Source: CAIVVT01 sp963757265
Lineage (GTDB): Bacteria > Acidobacteriota > Terriglobia > Bryobacterales > Bryobacteraceae
Direction: 5' to 3'
NCBI GenBank assembly: GCA_963757265.1
Contig: CAVWRA010000011.1
Location: 1-64,000 of the forward strand
Length of the DNA: 64,000 nucleotides
The notes under the pieces: generated by a model
The model's input: only the letters and a program-made list of their open reading frames with translations
Told to the model about the DNA's origin: nothing
Databases searched by the model: none
Shown here: positions 1-8,346 of the stretch, piece by piece
How the letters are laid out: each line of letters begins with the position of its first letter
How positions within the stretch are numbered: the first letter of the stretch is position 1
Made by a program: the position numbers and the translations under genes

Positions 1-126
1 CCACCAGGGTGCCCCCGAGCCGGTCTCTCTCGCGGTCGGCCCCACCGGCGTGTCGCAATACGGGCAGATCCTGTCGTTGATCGTAATGAACGCCCGGCAA
101 TGCGGGCACATGCGGCGTTTTTCCAC
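1..126 (-). CDS. N-terminal fragment of a rhomboid-like protein with a zinc ribbon (cut by window edge)
   Basis: The reverse strand reads from a GTG at 126 (or ATG at 111) and runs off the left edge, so only about 40 residues are visible. They hold two CxxC pairs (CPHC and CPYC) followed by GPTARE. This short zinc ribbon is what I recall at the N-terminus of acidobacterial rhomboid-family intramembrane proteases, but the membrane part lies outside the window. The zinc ribbon is seen; the rhomboid assignment is recall plus inference. The ATG at 111 begins MCPHC and is the more likely start. Confidence 0.5.
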   Translation of the reverse strand, partial: MEKRRMCPHCRAFITINDRICPYCDTPVGPTARETGSGAPWW

Positions 127-195
127 TTCGCTTCAGTGTAACAACCTCGCTGCCGCCGGCCCCATGAGGCACTGAGCCGCGCCTCTGTAATGGTG

Positions 196-318
196 CCGCG
201 ACTGAAAGGAGCGGTCGTGTTGTGACCGAGCCGCGACCGGAAGGGAGCGACCGTGCAGAGTCCGCCGCTTCATGGCCGCGTGTTCTGAGCCGCGACCGTA
301 AGGGAGTCGGCCGTGTTT
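196..318. repeat. REP-like GC-rich repeat cluster (SRDREGA type)
   Basis: Three degenerate copies of a unit resembling GAGCCGCGACcGtAAGGGAG plus CGGTCGTGTT occur here in a row. The same unit recurs at 18.4, 46.7, 47.4 and 49.0-49.3 kb. Translated on one strand it gives the recurrent phrase SRDREGA or SRDRKGA, which produces false coding frames. It fills most of the gap between the rhomboid fragment and the acetyltransferase. Confidence 0.7.
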
Positions 319-327
319 TTCGACACC

Positions 328-1303
328 CTACAGCTCCGGCCAGATGAGCGCCTTGAAGTGGTGGATGGAGTGAAAGCCCATGTGCCGGTACAACCGCAAC
401 GCCTGCGCATTGGCTTCGGTGACCGTCAGCGATACCTCGTCGCAGCCGCATTGGCCCAGCGCCAGCATCGCCCGCCGCATCAGCTCGTAGCCCAGCCCGC
501 GCCCCTGCCAGCCGGCCGCACGCAGATCTGCGCGACGTGCCCGGTCTGCGGCGCCACGCGCGTCGCAATCACGCAGCCCAGCAGATCGCCGTGTTCGTCG
601 ATGGCCACCGAACTGGCGTCGGATTGAAACACGCCGCAGCCGGGGAAATGGACGATGTTGCGCAGGAAGCGCGCCGCGCCCGCGGGGCTGCGGTACTGGT
701 CGTTGATGAGGCTGTCAACGTGGCCCTGATAAACCGCCGCCACCAGCTCCGCGATCGATTCCATCCACACCGGCCCCAGCTCACCACCCGGACCGCGTCG
801 CCGAACGACACCGCGCGCCAGCGCGCCCGTTGCTCCAGCGGGGCCGACATGAACACGCGCGGAAACTGCAGCGGGCGCTGCTTCGGCTCCCACTCGAGCG
901 GCTCCGGATCGGCCAGTTGCATGAGCTGGCTTTCGACGCGCCGGATGGCCAGCGCCGGCAGGCTGGCCGTGCGGCGCAACGCGTGCAGCGCCTCGTCCAG
1001 CAGCTGGCCTTGCGTGTCCGCGCCGCCAGGCGTCGCGCACGTACAGGTCGCCGATGAGCGCCTTGTGCTCCTCGGTGACCCAATAGCAGTAGCCCACCAC
1101 GTCCGCGCCGCGGATCAGCACCAGCCCGTCCAGCGCGTGGACGTTGACGTAGCGCCGCACAGCTCGGCCGACGCGCCGAAATCCCAATGTAGCCGCGAGA
1201 GCCAGTTGCGCTGTTCTTCTTCCAGCAGGGGTTGCAGGCTCGCGGCCTGGATCGCGCGCAGATTCTCGATGCGGCCAGCCGACATTCTGCCCGGCGCAGG
1301 CAT
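328..1303 (-). pseudogene. GNAT family N-acetyltransferase, disrupted by about four frameshifts
   Basis: Protein similarity continues across the whole span but jumps frame near 1160, 1020, 790 and 500. The pieces in order are an N-terminal part (MPAPGRMSAGRIENL), a strand-rich segment with VVGYCYWVTEEHKALIGDLYV, a helix segment with RRVESQLMQLADPEP, a second domain with GHVDSLINDQYRSP, and a C-terminal acetyl-CoA motif QGRGLGYELMRRAM followed by TEANAQALRLYRHMGF and stop TAG at 328-330. The two GDLYV-like and QICVRP-like halves suggest a tandem GNAT of about 325 residues. The substrate is unknown. Either a decayed gene or a run of indel errors; the conserved protein text between breaks favours errors or very recent decay. 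Confidence 0.7.
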
Positions 1304-1469
1304 TTCGTATTCATATCAGCACGGGCTGATCAGGAATCGACCCCTCTGTGGTTTAGCCGGCTCCCAGCGGGCGGTCGCCCTCTTGCCCATAGTGTCGCGC
1401 AGGCGCAGTCAGGAAGATGAAACCACCCGTTCAACTTCAGGACCAACGCCGCGAACTAGGCGCTAGGGT

Positions 1470-2167
1470 TCAGCGCCGCCTGCGTTGTTTGATGGGCGCC
1501 CGGCGCATTCTGATTGTGCGGAGTTTCCGCCGCAGCGTGCGGCCTTTGCGGAGCAGATAGATCCCTAGCAACAACGGCGTGGAAAAGAGCAGCCAGATGA
1601 AGAACCAAGCCAGAAGATGCAACGCGAAGGGGCTGGCCAACCGCGGTGTCGTCGGCATGAAAAGCGTTGTGAGGCAGGCAAAAGACCAGATGCCCGCCGG
1701 GACAACAATCAGCCATCCGAGAATCGTCAGTCGCCTGATCCTCGCCCGCACCTCAGTTCTGCGCGTCTGCGCTGCCTCGTCTAAGAGCGCCGCTTCACAA
1801 GCTTGACGCGTGGCAGCCGCTTGTTGATGTCCAATCTCCATATCTTCCGGTGTAAGATGGTACCCGCACACGCGGCAGACCCGGGCTTCGAGCTGGATGA
1901 ACTCCGCGCATTGCGGGCAGCGCTTCTGTTCGATCGGCGCAACCAGGGGCAGTGCAGAGGACATGCCGCCAATGTTTTCATGGCCGCATAGGTTGCACCT
2001 CCTCACCTCCTCTCGTCCACTAAGCGGGATGAGCGGGATAAAGAAGAAGGTGAACCAGGTCCTGCGCTTCTCTAAATCTGCACTGTCGCACGGCCGCATC
2101 GTTTGCAGGTGGCCGTGGCCTGTCCCATCCGCTTCTTCAGCTGGTTCGCACCGAAGAGTAGAAACAC
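1470..2167 (-). CDS. Zinc-ribbon membrane protein (one internal frameshift)
   Basis: The start is a GTG at 2167 with AGGAGG five bases upstream (2173-2178), giving VFLLFGANQLKKRM and a first CKRC pair. This frame stops at about 2072, but the text continues one frame over as KRRTWFTFFFIPLIPL with CNLC, a second ribbon CPQC/CRVC, then two hydrophobic segments (LTILGWLIVVPAGIWSF and LLAWFFIWLLFSTPLLLGIYL) and a very basic tail. N-terminal zinc-ribbon plus YFTLFFIPxIPL proteins are a common bacterial family of unknown role. A missing T in a T-run near 2074 would restore one protein of about 230 residues. Confidence 0.65.
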
Positions 2168-2375
2168 CTGAACCTCCTCATGGTCCTGGAAGGGTAACCG
2201 TCATAAGGCTGACCCCGTGGAATCGGTCCTAGTGTTCCTGAGCCCGGCTCCCGTTGGACCAGCTAGACCTGTGGCGATTCTACTCCCAATCGCTTCTAAC
2301 GGATCTGATGATCTGAAACTCGCAGGAACGTTCCTTAGGTCTGGCGCCCCGCCCCCTCCGCGCACCCCCCCCCGC

Positions 2376-3586
2376 TCACCCCGCCGCCGACGGCGCGGGC
2401 CGGCGTTGCTGGTCGCGCAGAAACTCCCTGATCGAGCGTAGCGCCTGCCGCGAGCGGTGGTGATCTCAATCAGCGCGAAGCGCACGTGCCTCGCCCGCCG
2501 GTCCGAAGCCGATGCCCGGCGAGACCGCAACCAGCGCGTCTCGAGCGTTGCTCAAGAACTCGAGCGAGCCCAGCTCGCGCATCGGCTGCGGAATCGGCGC
2601 CCACACGAACATCGTTCCGCGCGGTTTGGCGACCGGCCAGCCGGCGGCGTTCAGTCCCTCCACCAGCACGTCACGGCGCTTCGAATAGATGCTGCGGATG
2701 CGCTCCACGTCGCCCTCGCATTCGCGCAGCGCGATGATGGAGGCGATCTGGATGGGCTGGAAAACGCCGTAGTCCAGGTAACTCTTGATGCGCGCCAGCG
2801 CCTGGATCATGCGCCGGTTGCAAACGCGAAGCCGACCCTCCAGCCGGGCATGTTGAAGCTCTTGCTCATCGAAAAGATCTCGACCGCCAGCTCCTTGGCG
2901 CCCGGCACCTCAAGGAGGCTGGGCGGCCGGTAGCCGTCCAGCCCCAGGTCGGCGTAGGCGAAATCGTGCAGGATCATGATGCCGTGACGCGCCGCCAGCG
3001 CGACCACTGTTTCAAAGAAACCCAGCTCCACGCAGGCCGTGGTGGGGTTGTGCGGGTAGCTCATCAGGATCAGCTTGGGCGGGCGCGTTCCGCTCCTACA
3101 GAGGTCCTCCAGCCGGTTCAGGAATTCGGCCGGATTGTCGGCCGGCAGCGGCACGGCCTGGCCCTCGGCCATGATCACGCCGTACTGGTGGATGGGGTAG
3201 CACGGCGCGGGCGTGACCACGCGGTCGCCGGGGCCGATGACGGCGAAGATCAGGTGCGCCAGGGCGTCCTTGGCGCCCATGGTGACGATGGCCTCGCTCT
3301 CGGGGTCGAGCTGCACGCCGTAATTGCGCTCGTAGCGCCGCGTAATCTCGTGGCGCAGGTTGGGGATGCCGCGCGACACCGAGTAGCGGTGGTTGCGGGG
3401 GTTGCGCGCCGCCTCGGCCAGCTTGGCCACCACCGTACGCGGCGTGGCGCCGTCCGGATTGCCCATCCCGAAATCGACCACGTCGTACTGCGCCGCGCGC
3501 AGCCGGGCCTTCATCTCGTTGACGCTGGCGAACACGTAGGGCGGCAGCTGGGCGATGCGGTGGAACTCGTCCGTCGTAGTAACCAT
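2376..3586 (-). CDS. alaC: Alanine/LL-diaminopimelate-type aminotransferase AlaC (frameshifted)
   Basis: This is a PLP-dependent class I/II aminotransferase, close to E. coli AlaC in recalled sequence: LPPYVF, DFGMGNPDGATP, YSVSRGIPNLR, YPHNPTTACVELGFFE, the PLP-lysine segment SMSKSFNMPGWRVGF, ARIKSYLDYGVFQPIQ and VSPGIGFGP. AlaC makes alanine from pyruvate and glutamate. The frame breaks near 2815 and again twice near 2470-2495. Restoring one base at each place gives GEGHVRFALIE-type text, an arginine-rich helix and a TGA stop at 2376-2378, for about 403 residues, the normal length. The breaks fit lost homopolymer bases. Start ATG at 3586 lies 26 bp from the divergent rhodanese. Confidence 0.85.
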
Positions 3587-3594
3587 AATTTATC

Positions 3595-3605
3595 CATGGT
3601 ACACT
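3595..3605. promoter_or_regulatory. Overlapping divergent -10-like boxes of alaC and the rhodanese gene
   Basis: TACACT (3600-3605, plus) lies 7 nt before the rhodanese ATG. On the other strand TACCAT (3600-3595) lies 8 nt before the alaC ATG. The two boxes share a base, so the two genes would start divergent, leaderless transcripts from one spot. No convincing -35 box is visible. Confidence 0.3.
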
Positions 3606-3612
3606 CGCGGCT

Positions 3613-4029
3613 ATGAAGACTCTGTGCTGGGCCTGCGTGCTCACGGGAATGCTGGCCATGGGCCTGGTGGTGGCGCAACAGGCGGCCGCGCCCGCGCCCA
3701 AAGCCGTCACGGATGAAGAACTGGCGAAGCTGCTCGAGAAACCCGGTAAGGTTTTCTTCCTCGATGTGCGCGAGCCGGACGAGATCGCCGCGCTGGGCTC
3801 GATCAAGGGTTACGTGAACATCCCATTGAGCCAACTCGAGGGCCGGCTGAAGGAAATTCCCACCGACAAGCTCATCGTCACGCTTTGAAACCGCGGCGGA
3901 CGGGCCGCCCGTGCGGCGGCCTTACTTCAAGCCAAAGGCTTCAAAGTCCTCGGCTCCTGCGGGCTCTCCGAATTCCGCGAGAAACACAAAGCCGACATGG
4001 TCTATCCCAAACAGGACCAGAAGAAGTAG
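3613..4029 (+). CDS. Secreted rhodanese-like sulfurtransferase with in-frame TGA at the catalytic cysteine (candidate selenoprotein)
   Basis: A signal peptide (about residues 1-22) is followed by a single rhodanese domain: VTDEELAKLLEK, VFFLDVREPDEIAALGSIKGYVNIPL, then DKLIVTL. The next codon, 92 (3886-3888), is TGA, and the same frame continues as NRGGRAARAAALLQAKGFKVLGSCGLSEF to TAG at 4027-4029, for 138 residues in all. In rhodaneses the strand IVxxC ends in the catalytic cysteine of the loop CxxGxRA, so TGA sits exactly there. Because the reading frame is the same on both sides, a single indel cannot explain it. The options are selenocysteine, a TGC/TGT-to-TGA substitution in the organism, or a base-call substitution. 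Selenocysteine is the inference; the position is seen directly. The gene is divergent from alaC with a near-leaderless start. Confidence 0.75.
3886..3916 (+). promoter_or_regulatory. Candidate SECIS-like hairpin after the in-frame TGA
   Basis: Directly after TGA-AA the RNA can pair CCGC (3891-3894) with GCGG (3913-3916) and GGCGG (3895-3899) with CCGCC (3905-3909). This leaves a five-base loop ACGGG and a three-base bulge CGU. Bacterial SECIS elements are hairpins in this position, but this loop begins only about 11 nt after the TGA, closer than the usual E. coli-type spacing. G+C-rich DNA forms hairpins easily, so this is weak support. Confidence 0.3.
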
Positions 4030-4235
4030 CCGCCGCCTCCCGGCCGGCTCGTGGACAGCTGCCGGGCCAGCGCCTGGTTGCTCGCTCCGCCGGCCGCCGG
4101 CTGAGGACTGACATCGGGGCTGGTACAGAAAAACCGGGCCGATCAAGTCAGCGCTATACTCTCAATCGAGCTGGTACAACAGCCGGGTCTGGCCACGGCT
4201 CGTGGTAAGCTGTCCGCATCAAGGAGCGGTGAAGG

Positions 4236-6638
4236 ATGAAGGACCGTTATCGCAGGAGAGCCAGACTCTATGAGTTATCTGCGATTGGGCTCTTATCTCT
4301 GATTCCAGTCTGCCAAGGCCAGACATTTGAAATCACGGCCGTGACATCCGCCCTCACAATTTATCCCGGCCAGCAGAATGTCCCTGTAGTGGTCGCCGCG
4401 AGCAGCAGCACTTATTCCGGAGAGATTGCGGTCACACTGACCGGTCTGCCGTCCGGCATCAGCGTCTCTCCGCTGACATTAACGGCAGGCAACTCAGGAA
4501 CCCTGAACGTCACTGCCTCCCTCTCGGCGGGGCAGGAAGGCTTTTCGGCAACGGAGCTTGAAATACCGACGAGCTGGACGGCTGCGGTGACGGTCGTTGG
4601 TACGGCGGGTTCCGTTCAAGCAACGGCGCCACTGTCCCTGACGATTTCTATCTCCAATCCTTCTTTTGCTCCGGCAGCCGCGGCGATCAATCTGCCGATC
4701 GTGACCATCAATACGAATGGCGTGGCGATCGTGGACAAGACAACCGAAGTCCCCGGCACCATCACCATCACTTCCGCCGATGGCCAGACGTCGTACCTGC
4801 CCAATGCCAGCGATAGCGATAATACGGCAACCTTTCATCTGCATGGCTGGACAACCATGTACATGCCGAAGCTTCCCTACCATGTCAAGCTGAATACCAG
4901 TCTCGACCTGCTCGGAACCATGGGCCTCGCCTGTCCTTATGTCACCAACAATAAAGGCAAACCCACCTGCGACAAGAGCAAGAGCTACCTCCTGTTGGCG
5001 AATTACGACGATAAGACTTTGCTGCGCGATTGGTCGGCTTCGGCTTTGGCCAACGCCATCCCGATCGGAAACGGATATCTCAACTCGCCGTCGAATTCGC
5101 CGACTCCCAGCGGCACAAGCACCCTGATGCCGTGGGCGTCCCATTCGCTTTTCGTCGAGCTTTTCCTGAATGGCGTGTACGAAGGTAACTACCAGCTCAT
5201 TGAAGAGGTAAAGGTAGATAGCCACAGAGTCAATATCACCGAACTGACCGAGACCGATACTGCGCCGGATCAGGTGACCGGAGGTTACCTGATGGAGATC
5301 GACGCGCACGAGGACGAGGCCTACGTCTTCTTTACACCCATGGGGGTGCCGATTGGTCTGATCGATCCGGATTTTACACCGGACCCGGAGATTCCGGAAC
5401 AGACTGCTTATATTTCTAACTATGTCGATACGGCGGAGGCGGCGCTGTATTCCAGCAATTTCACAGACCCCACCCTGGGTTGGCGCGCATATTTCGATGA
5501 GGCCTCGGCCATCAATTTCTACATTGTTAATGACGTCATGGGCAACGTAGATGGCGGGGATTTTTTCAGCAGTGACTATCTGTATAAAGACGCGAATAAT
5601 CCATTGATTTATATGGGACCCGTGTGGGACTTTGATATCAGTTCCGGCAACACAAATTACGAGGGAATTGTAAATCCGACAGTTCCCTGGATGCAGGTGG
5701 AAGCGCCCTGGTATGTCCAGTGGTTCCAGGATCCCGGCTTCAAGGCGGACGTGGTGACGCAATGGAATGCGCTGATGGAAAATGGCGTCTTCACCGCATG
5801 GCTGGCATCCATCCAGCAGCAGGCGGCGGGCCTGGAGCAGTCCCAGGCGAACAACTTCCAGCGCTGGCCGATGTTGGGCATCGAAGTCTGGCCCAACGCC
5901 GAGGCGGCCGGCAGCTATGACGGCGAAGTCGCTTATTTCACAAACTGGCTGAGCCTGCGGATTGCGTATCTGGATTCGCTCTTCAACATCCGGACGCCAA
6001 CTCACATCACGCTCGAGGACGCGCTCGGTACGTTGTGCAGTGGCTGCCCCGTCACGCTGTCGGCCCAGGTCACAGGCGGCACGGCTCCGACGGGCGCTGT
6101 CTCATTTCTGGCCAATGGCATCCTTCTCGGCACAACTCCGCTTGCTGGAAGTGGCGCAGTCAGCCTGACGGTCAGCAACCTGCCGGCAGGCAAGGACATG
6201 CTGCAAGCGGTTTACAGCGGTGACAGCGACAACGCCCTGGCTTTTTCCATGGCTCAATTCGTCGTCGTGACGGTTCCTGTGCCCGTCACCCAATCTTCGG
6301 CCGCGCTGGTGAGTACCCTCACCACACTTGCCGGTTCTTTTTCAACCGGCTTTACCGCGTCGGTTAGCGGCGGTTCAGGAACTGCCGTCCCCACCGGCAC
6401 CGTCTCGTTCAGCCTCGACCTCGGCCCTGTCACCGTAGTGACGCTGGACGGGAATGGTCAGGCCAGCTACTCCACCACGCCGCGCACTGCTGGAACGCAT
6501 ACCGTCACCGCCAACTACTCGGGCGACACGAACTACTCGGCCAGCAGCGCCACGCTCACCATTTTTCCAGCCGAACCGCCCCGGATTCCTGGAATTCCTC
6601 CCGGACCGCGTTTCCCCGCGTCCAATTCAGCCTCCTGA
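4236..6638 (+). CDS. Secreted CotH-kinase-family protein with C-terminal Ig-like repeats
   Basis: An 800-residue protein with an N-terminal export signal (about 1-29, ending near CQG). A beta-rich N-terminal region (about 30-145) precedes a CotH kinase-like domain (about 150-590), which shows NYDDKTLLRD near residue 255, GVYEGNYQLIEEVKV near 315, GGYLMEID near 348 and GPVWDFDISSGN near 460; the last carries the metal-binding aspartates of this fold. Two bacterial Ig-like repeats follow (about 588-680 and 690-785; both have the PTGxVSF pattern and GTHTVTANYSGD-like ends). CotH of Bacillus spores is an atypical secreted protein kinase; activity of this copy is inferred only. Flanked by intergenic DNA, so probably transcribed alone. 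Confidence 0.8.
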   Translation: MKDRYRRRARLYELSAIGLLSLIPVCQGQTFEITAVTSALTIYPGQQNVPVVVAASSSTYSGEIAVTLTGLPSGISVSPLTLTAGNSGTLNVTASLSAGQEGFSATELEIPTSWTAAVTVVGTAGSVQATAPLSLTISISNPSFAPAAAAINLPIVTINTNGVAIVDKTTEVPGTITITSADGQTSYLPNASDSDNTATFHLHGWTTMYMPKLPYHVKLNTSLDLLGTMGLACPYVTNNKGKPTCDKSKSYLLLANYDDKTLLRDWSASALANAIPIGNGYLNSPSNSPTPSGTSTLMPWASHSLFVELFLNGVYEGNYQLIEEVKVDSHRVNITELTETDTAPDQVTGGYLMEIDAHEDEAYVFFTPMGVPIGLIDPDFTPDPEIPEQTAYISNYVDTAEAALYSSNFTDPTLGWRAYFDEASAINFYIVNDVMGNVDGGDFFSSDYLYKDANNPLIYMGPVWDFDISSGNTNYEGIVNPTVPWMQVEAPWYVQWFQDPGFKADVVTQWNALMENGVFTAWLASIQQQAAGLEQSQANNFQRWPMLGIEVWPNAEAAGSYDGEVAYFTNWLSLRIAYLDSLFNIRTPTHITLEDALGTLCSGCPVTLSAQVTGGTAPTGAVSFLANGILLGTTPLAGSGAVSLTVSNLPAGKDMLQAVYSGDSDNALAFSMAQFVVVTVPVPVTQSSAALVSTLTTLAGSFSTGFTASVSGGSGTAVPTGTVSFSLDLGPVTVVTLDGNGQASYSTTPRTAGTHTVTANYSGDTNYSASSATLTIFPAEPPRIPGIPPGPRFPASNSAS

Positions 6639-6862
6639 CTGAGGGAATTTCCGTCCGAGCCCGGATCGGCCACATCGGGCGCGGCCTCAGCGGAACCAAC
6701 CGGGCACGCCGCCACCTTCTTCCGCCATTGCGGGTATGCATTTTAGAGAGCGCGAAAATTCTCCAGGCCCAAAAATCGCCCGGATGCGCCGTTTCGCACA
6801 TTATTTTGTTTGAGCTGAAATCTTCCGTAACAAACCGGACACACTTGAGTCATAATTGAGGA

Positions 6863-6877
6863 GTTCTGCAACAGAAC
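6863..6877. promoter_or_regulatory. Inverted repeat in the leader of the 6.9-kb exported protein gene
   Basis: GTTCTG (6863-6868), CAA, CAGAAC (6872-6877) is a perfect six-base inverted repeat. It lies just after a CATAAT -10-like box (6851-6856) and about 30 bp before the ATG. It could be an operator or a small hairpin. The rest of 6639-6907 shows nothing recognisable. Confidence 0.3.
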
Positions 6878-6907
6878 TGACAATTCCGACGAGAGGGAGA
6901 CCCCGAA

Positions 6908-7462
6908 ATGAACCGAAGGCAGGTCGTGATGCTTCCTGGTCTGGCAGCCCTTGCTGCGGGCCGTGGATTTTCGAAAACGCCGCAAGCGGCGGGTGATGCG
7001 TTAACGGGTTCCGCGACCCTATCGCACAAGTTGATCGCGCATTACAGCCGTCTCAAGTCGTTTTACAAGATCCCCAAGACTGAAGCCAAGCAGGCCAAGT
7101 ACATCAATTTTTTCACTACCCTTCTGGCGCTCACGCCCGACCAGCAGCAGCAGACGGCGGGCATCTTTGCCTCGGCCAGCGCCGGACAGGCCGCTGTGAA
7201 GGCGGAGATGAAGGTCTTACGTCAGAATATGGGCAGAGCAGTCACGAGCAACAATCTCGGTGGCATCAACAGCGCGGCGGTGACGTTGGGGACCTTGTCG
7301 GCAAAGCGTCATACGATCGGCGCGGGTGCCAATGCCGCGTTCTACCAGATTCTCAGTGCGAATCAGCAAGCCACGCTCATTCAGTGGTTTCCCGAGTGGC
7401 AAGCCGATATGACGACGCCTCCTTCAGGCCAATCCGGCATACCGCGGCGCGCTCTGGAATAG
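6908..7462 (+). CDS. Small exported protein with an LTxxQ-like motif
   Basis: A 184-residue protein with an N-terminal export signal (MNRRQVVMLPGLAALAAG). The mature part is helical and includes FTTLLALTPDQQQQTAGIFASAS and a later LSANQQATLIQWFPEW, which resemble the LTxxQ repeats of Spy/CpxP-type periplasmic chaperones. Length and the paired motif fit that group, but conservation is loose, so the function is tentative. An AGAGGGAGA ribosome site precedes the ATG. It follows the CotH gene by 270 bp with its own promoter-like region. Confidence 0.6.
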   Translation: MNRRQVVMLPGLAALAAGRGFSKTPQAAGDALTGSATLSHKLIAHYSRLKSFYKIPKTEAKQAKYINFFTTLLALTPDQQQQTAGIFASASAGQAAVKAEMKVLRQNMGRAVTSNNLGGINSAAVTLGTLSAKRHTIGAGANAAFYQILSANQQATLIQWFPEWQADMTTPPSGQSGIPRRALE

Positions 7463-7625
7463 GCACAGGGCCTCACAGGGGACTCCCGAGAGAAATCGGA
7501 GCGAGTTCGAGACAGGTCGCGGGACGGCGGACCGACCTCGAAACGGCGAGGCGGGGTTGCGTCTGTTTCCGGCGCAAGGCGGTCAGAGAGAAGGCGCGAG
7601 GCAGGCTGCGACCCAGCCGCAGAAC

Positions 7626-8195
7626 TCAATGGACGCCCGGCTCCGCGCTACTCGTCGCGTTGCTCCCGACTGGCGCCGGCTGGCGCTCCGGCCAGATTGC
7701 CGTCAGAATCAGGCCGACCACGACCCCCAGCGATACCTCGATCGAGCGGTGCCATGCGATCACCCAGGGCGCCTGAACCCGGACTATCAGCATGACCATC
7801 GCCAGCGTGATGCCGGCGAAACGGTACGCGCCCCGGTCAATGTGCAAAGCCGCGCAAATCAGTCCGAGCAATAGGATGCCCGCGCTGAACACCGCCAGGT
7901 TCGATCCGAAATAAGTCGCCGACAAAGCTCCCAGAGAGGCTCCCAGTGCGGTTCCGATCAGCCGCTGCAACGAAATGGTCCGTGCCGCTCCGAGCGTGGA
8001 TTGCACCACGACCAGCGTCGTGATCGGGGCCCAGTATGCCTCCCTGAGCCCCATCGCCCGTGCGGCCAGCAACGAAACCATGGCCGCCACCGTAGTGCGG
8101 GCCGCATGCTCGACCGACTGCCGGGTCAGCCCTGACGCGATCCAGGTCCCAATGCGGCTCATAATCCTCCTGCCGGCGGCGGTGAAATGCGTCAT
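7626..8195 (-). CDS. FUSC-family (aromatic acid exporter-like) membrane protein
   Basis: A 189-residue protein with about five hydrophobic segments: TTVAAMVSLLAARAMGL, ITTLVVVQSTLGAA, LIGTALGASLGALSATYF, LAVFSAGILLLGLICAAL, and two more near the C-terminus. The order AYWAPITTLVVVQSTLGAA followed by RLIGTALGA is characteristic of the N-terminal membrane unit of FUSC/aromatic acid exporter proteins. It is short, holding only the membrane half. ATG at 8195 is possible, but a later ATG near 8162 (MSRIGTW) also fits. Substrate unknown. Confidence 0.7.
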   Translation of the reverse strand: MTHFTAAGRRIMSRIGTWIASGLTRQSVEHAARTTVAAMVSLLAARAMGLREAYWAPITTLVVVQSTLGAARTISLQRLIGTALGASLGALSATYFGSNLAVFSAGILLLGLICAALHIDRGAYRFAGITLAMVMLIVRVQAPWVIAWHRSIEVSLGVVVGLILTAIWPERQPAPVGSNATSSAEPGVH

Positions 8196-8346
8196 GAGGG
8201 CATTCTGGAAGCCACCCAGGTCCGCTATCGGCTGCCTTGGATGATGCCTCGGGATGGTTCACCCGTCCAACATTCTTTCTGGCATTAGCCTGCGACAATG
8301 GCCCGGCACGGCTGGCGTTGTTCGCTCCGCTGCACGGCCGCGGACG

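Noticed and set aside
2217..2441. 74-codon frame between the zinc-ribbon gene and alaC
   Set aside because: Low-complexity Pro/Arg run overlapping the alaC C-terminus; no support.
3885..4208. Out-of-frame ORF starting at the rhodanese TGA
   Set aside because: The in-frame continuation after TGA is the conserved rhodanese half; the shifted frame has no homology-like text.
4494..6005. Minus-strand open frame of about 500 codons
   Set aside because: Antisense to the CotH-like gene; charged, motif-free composition.
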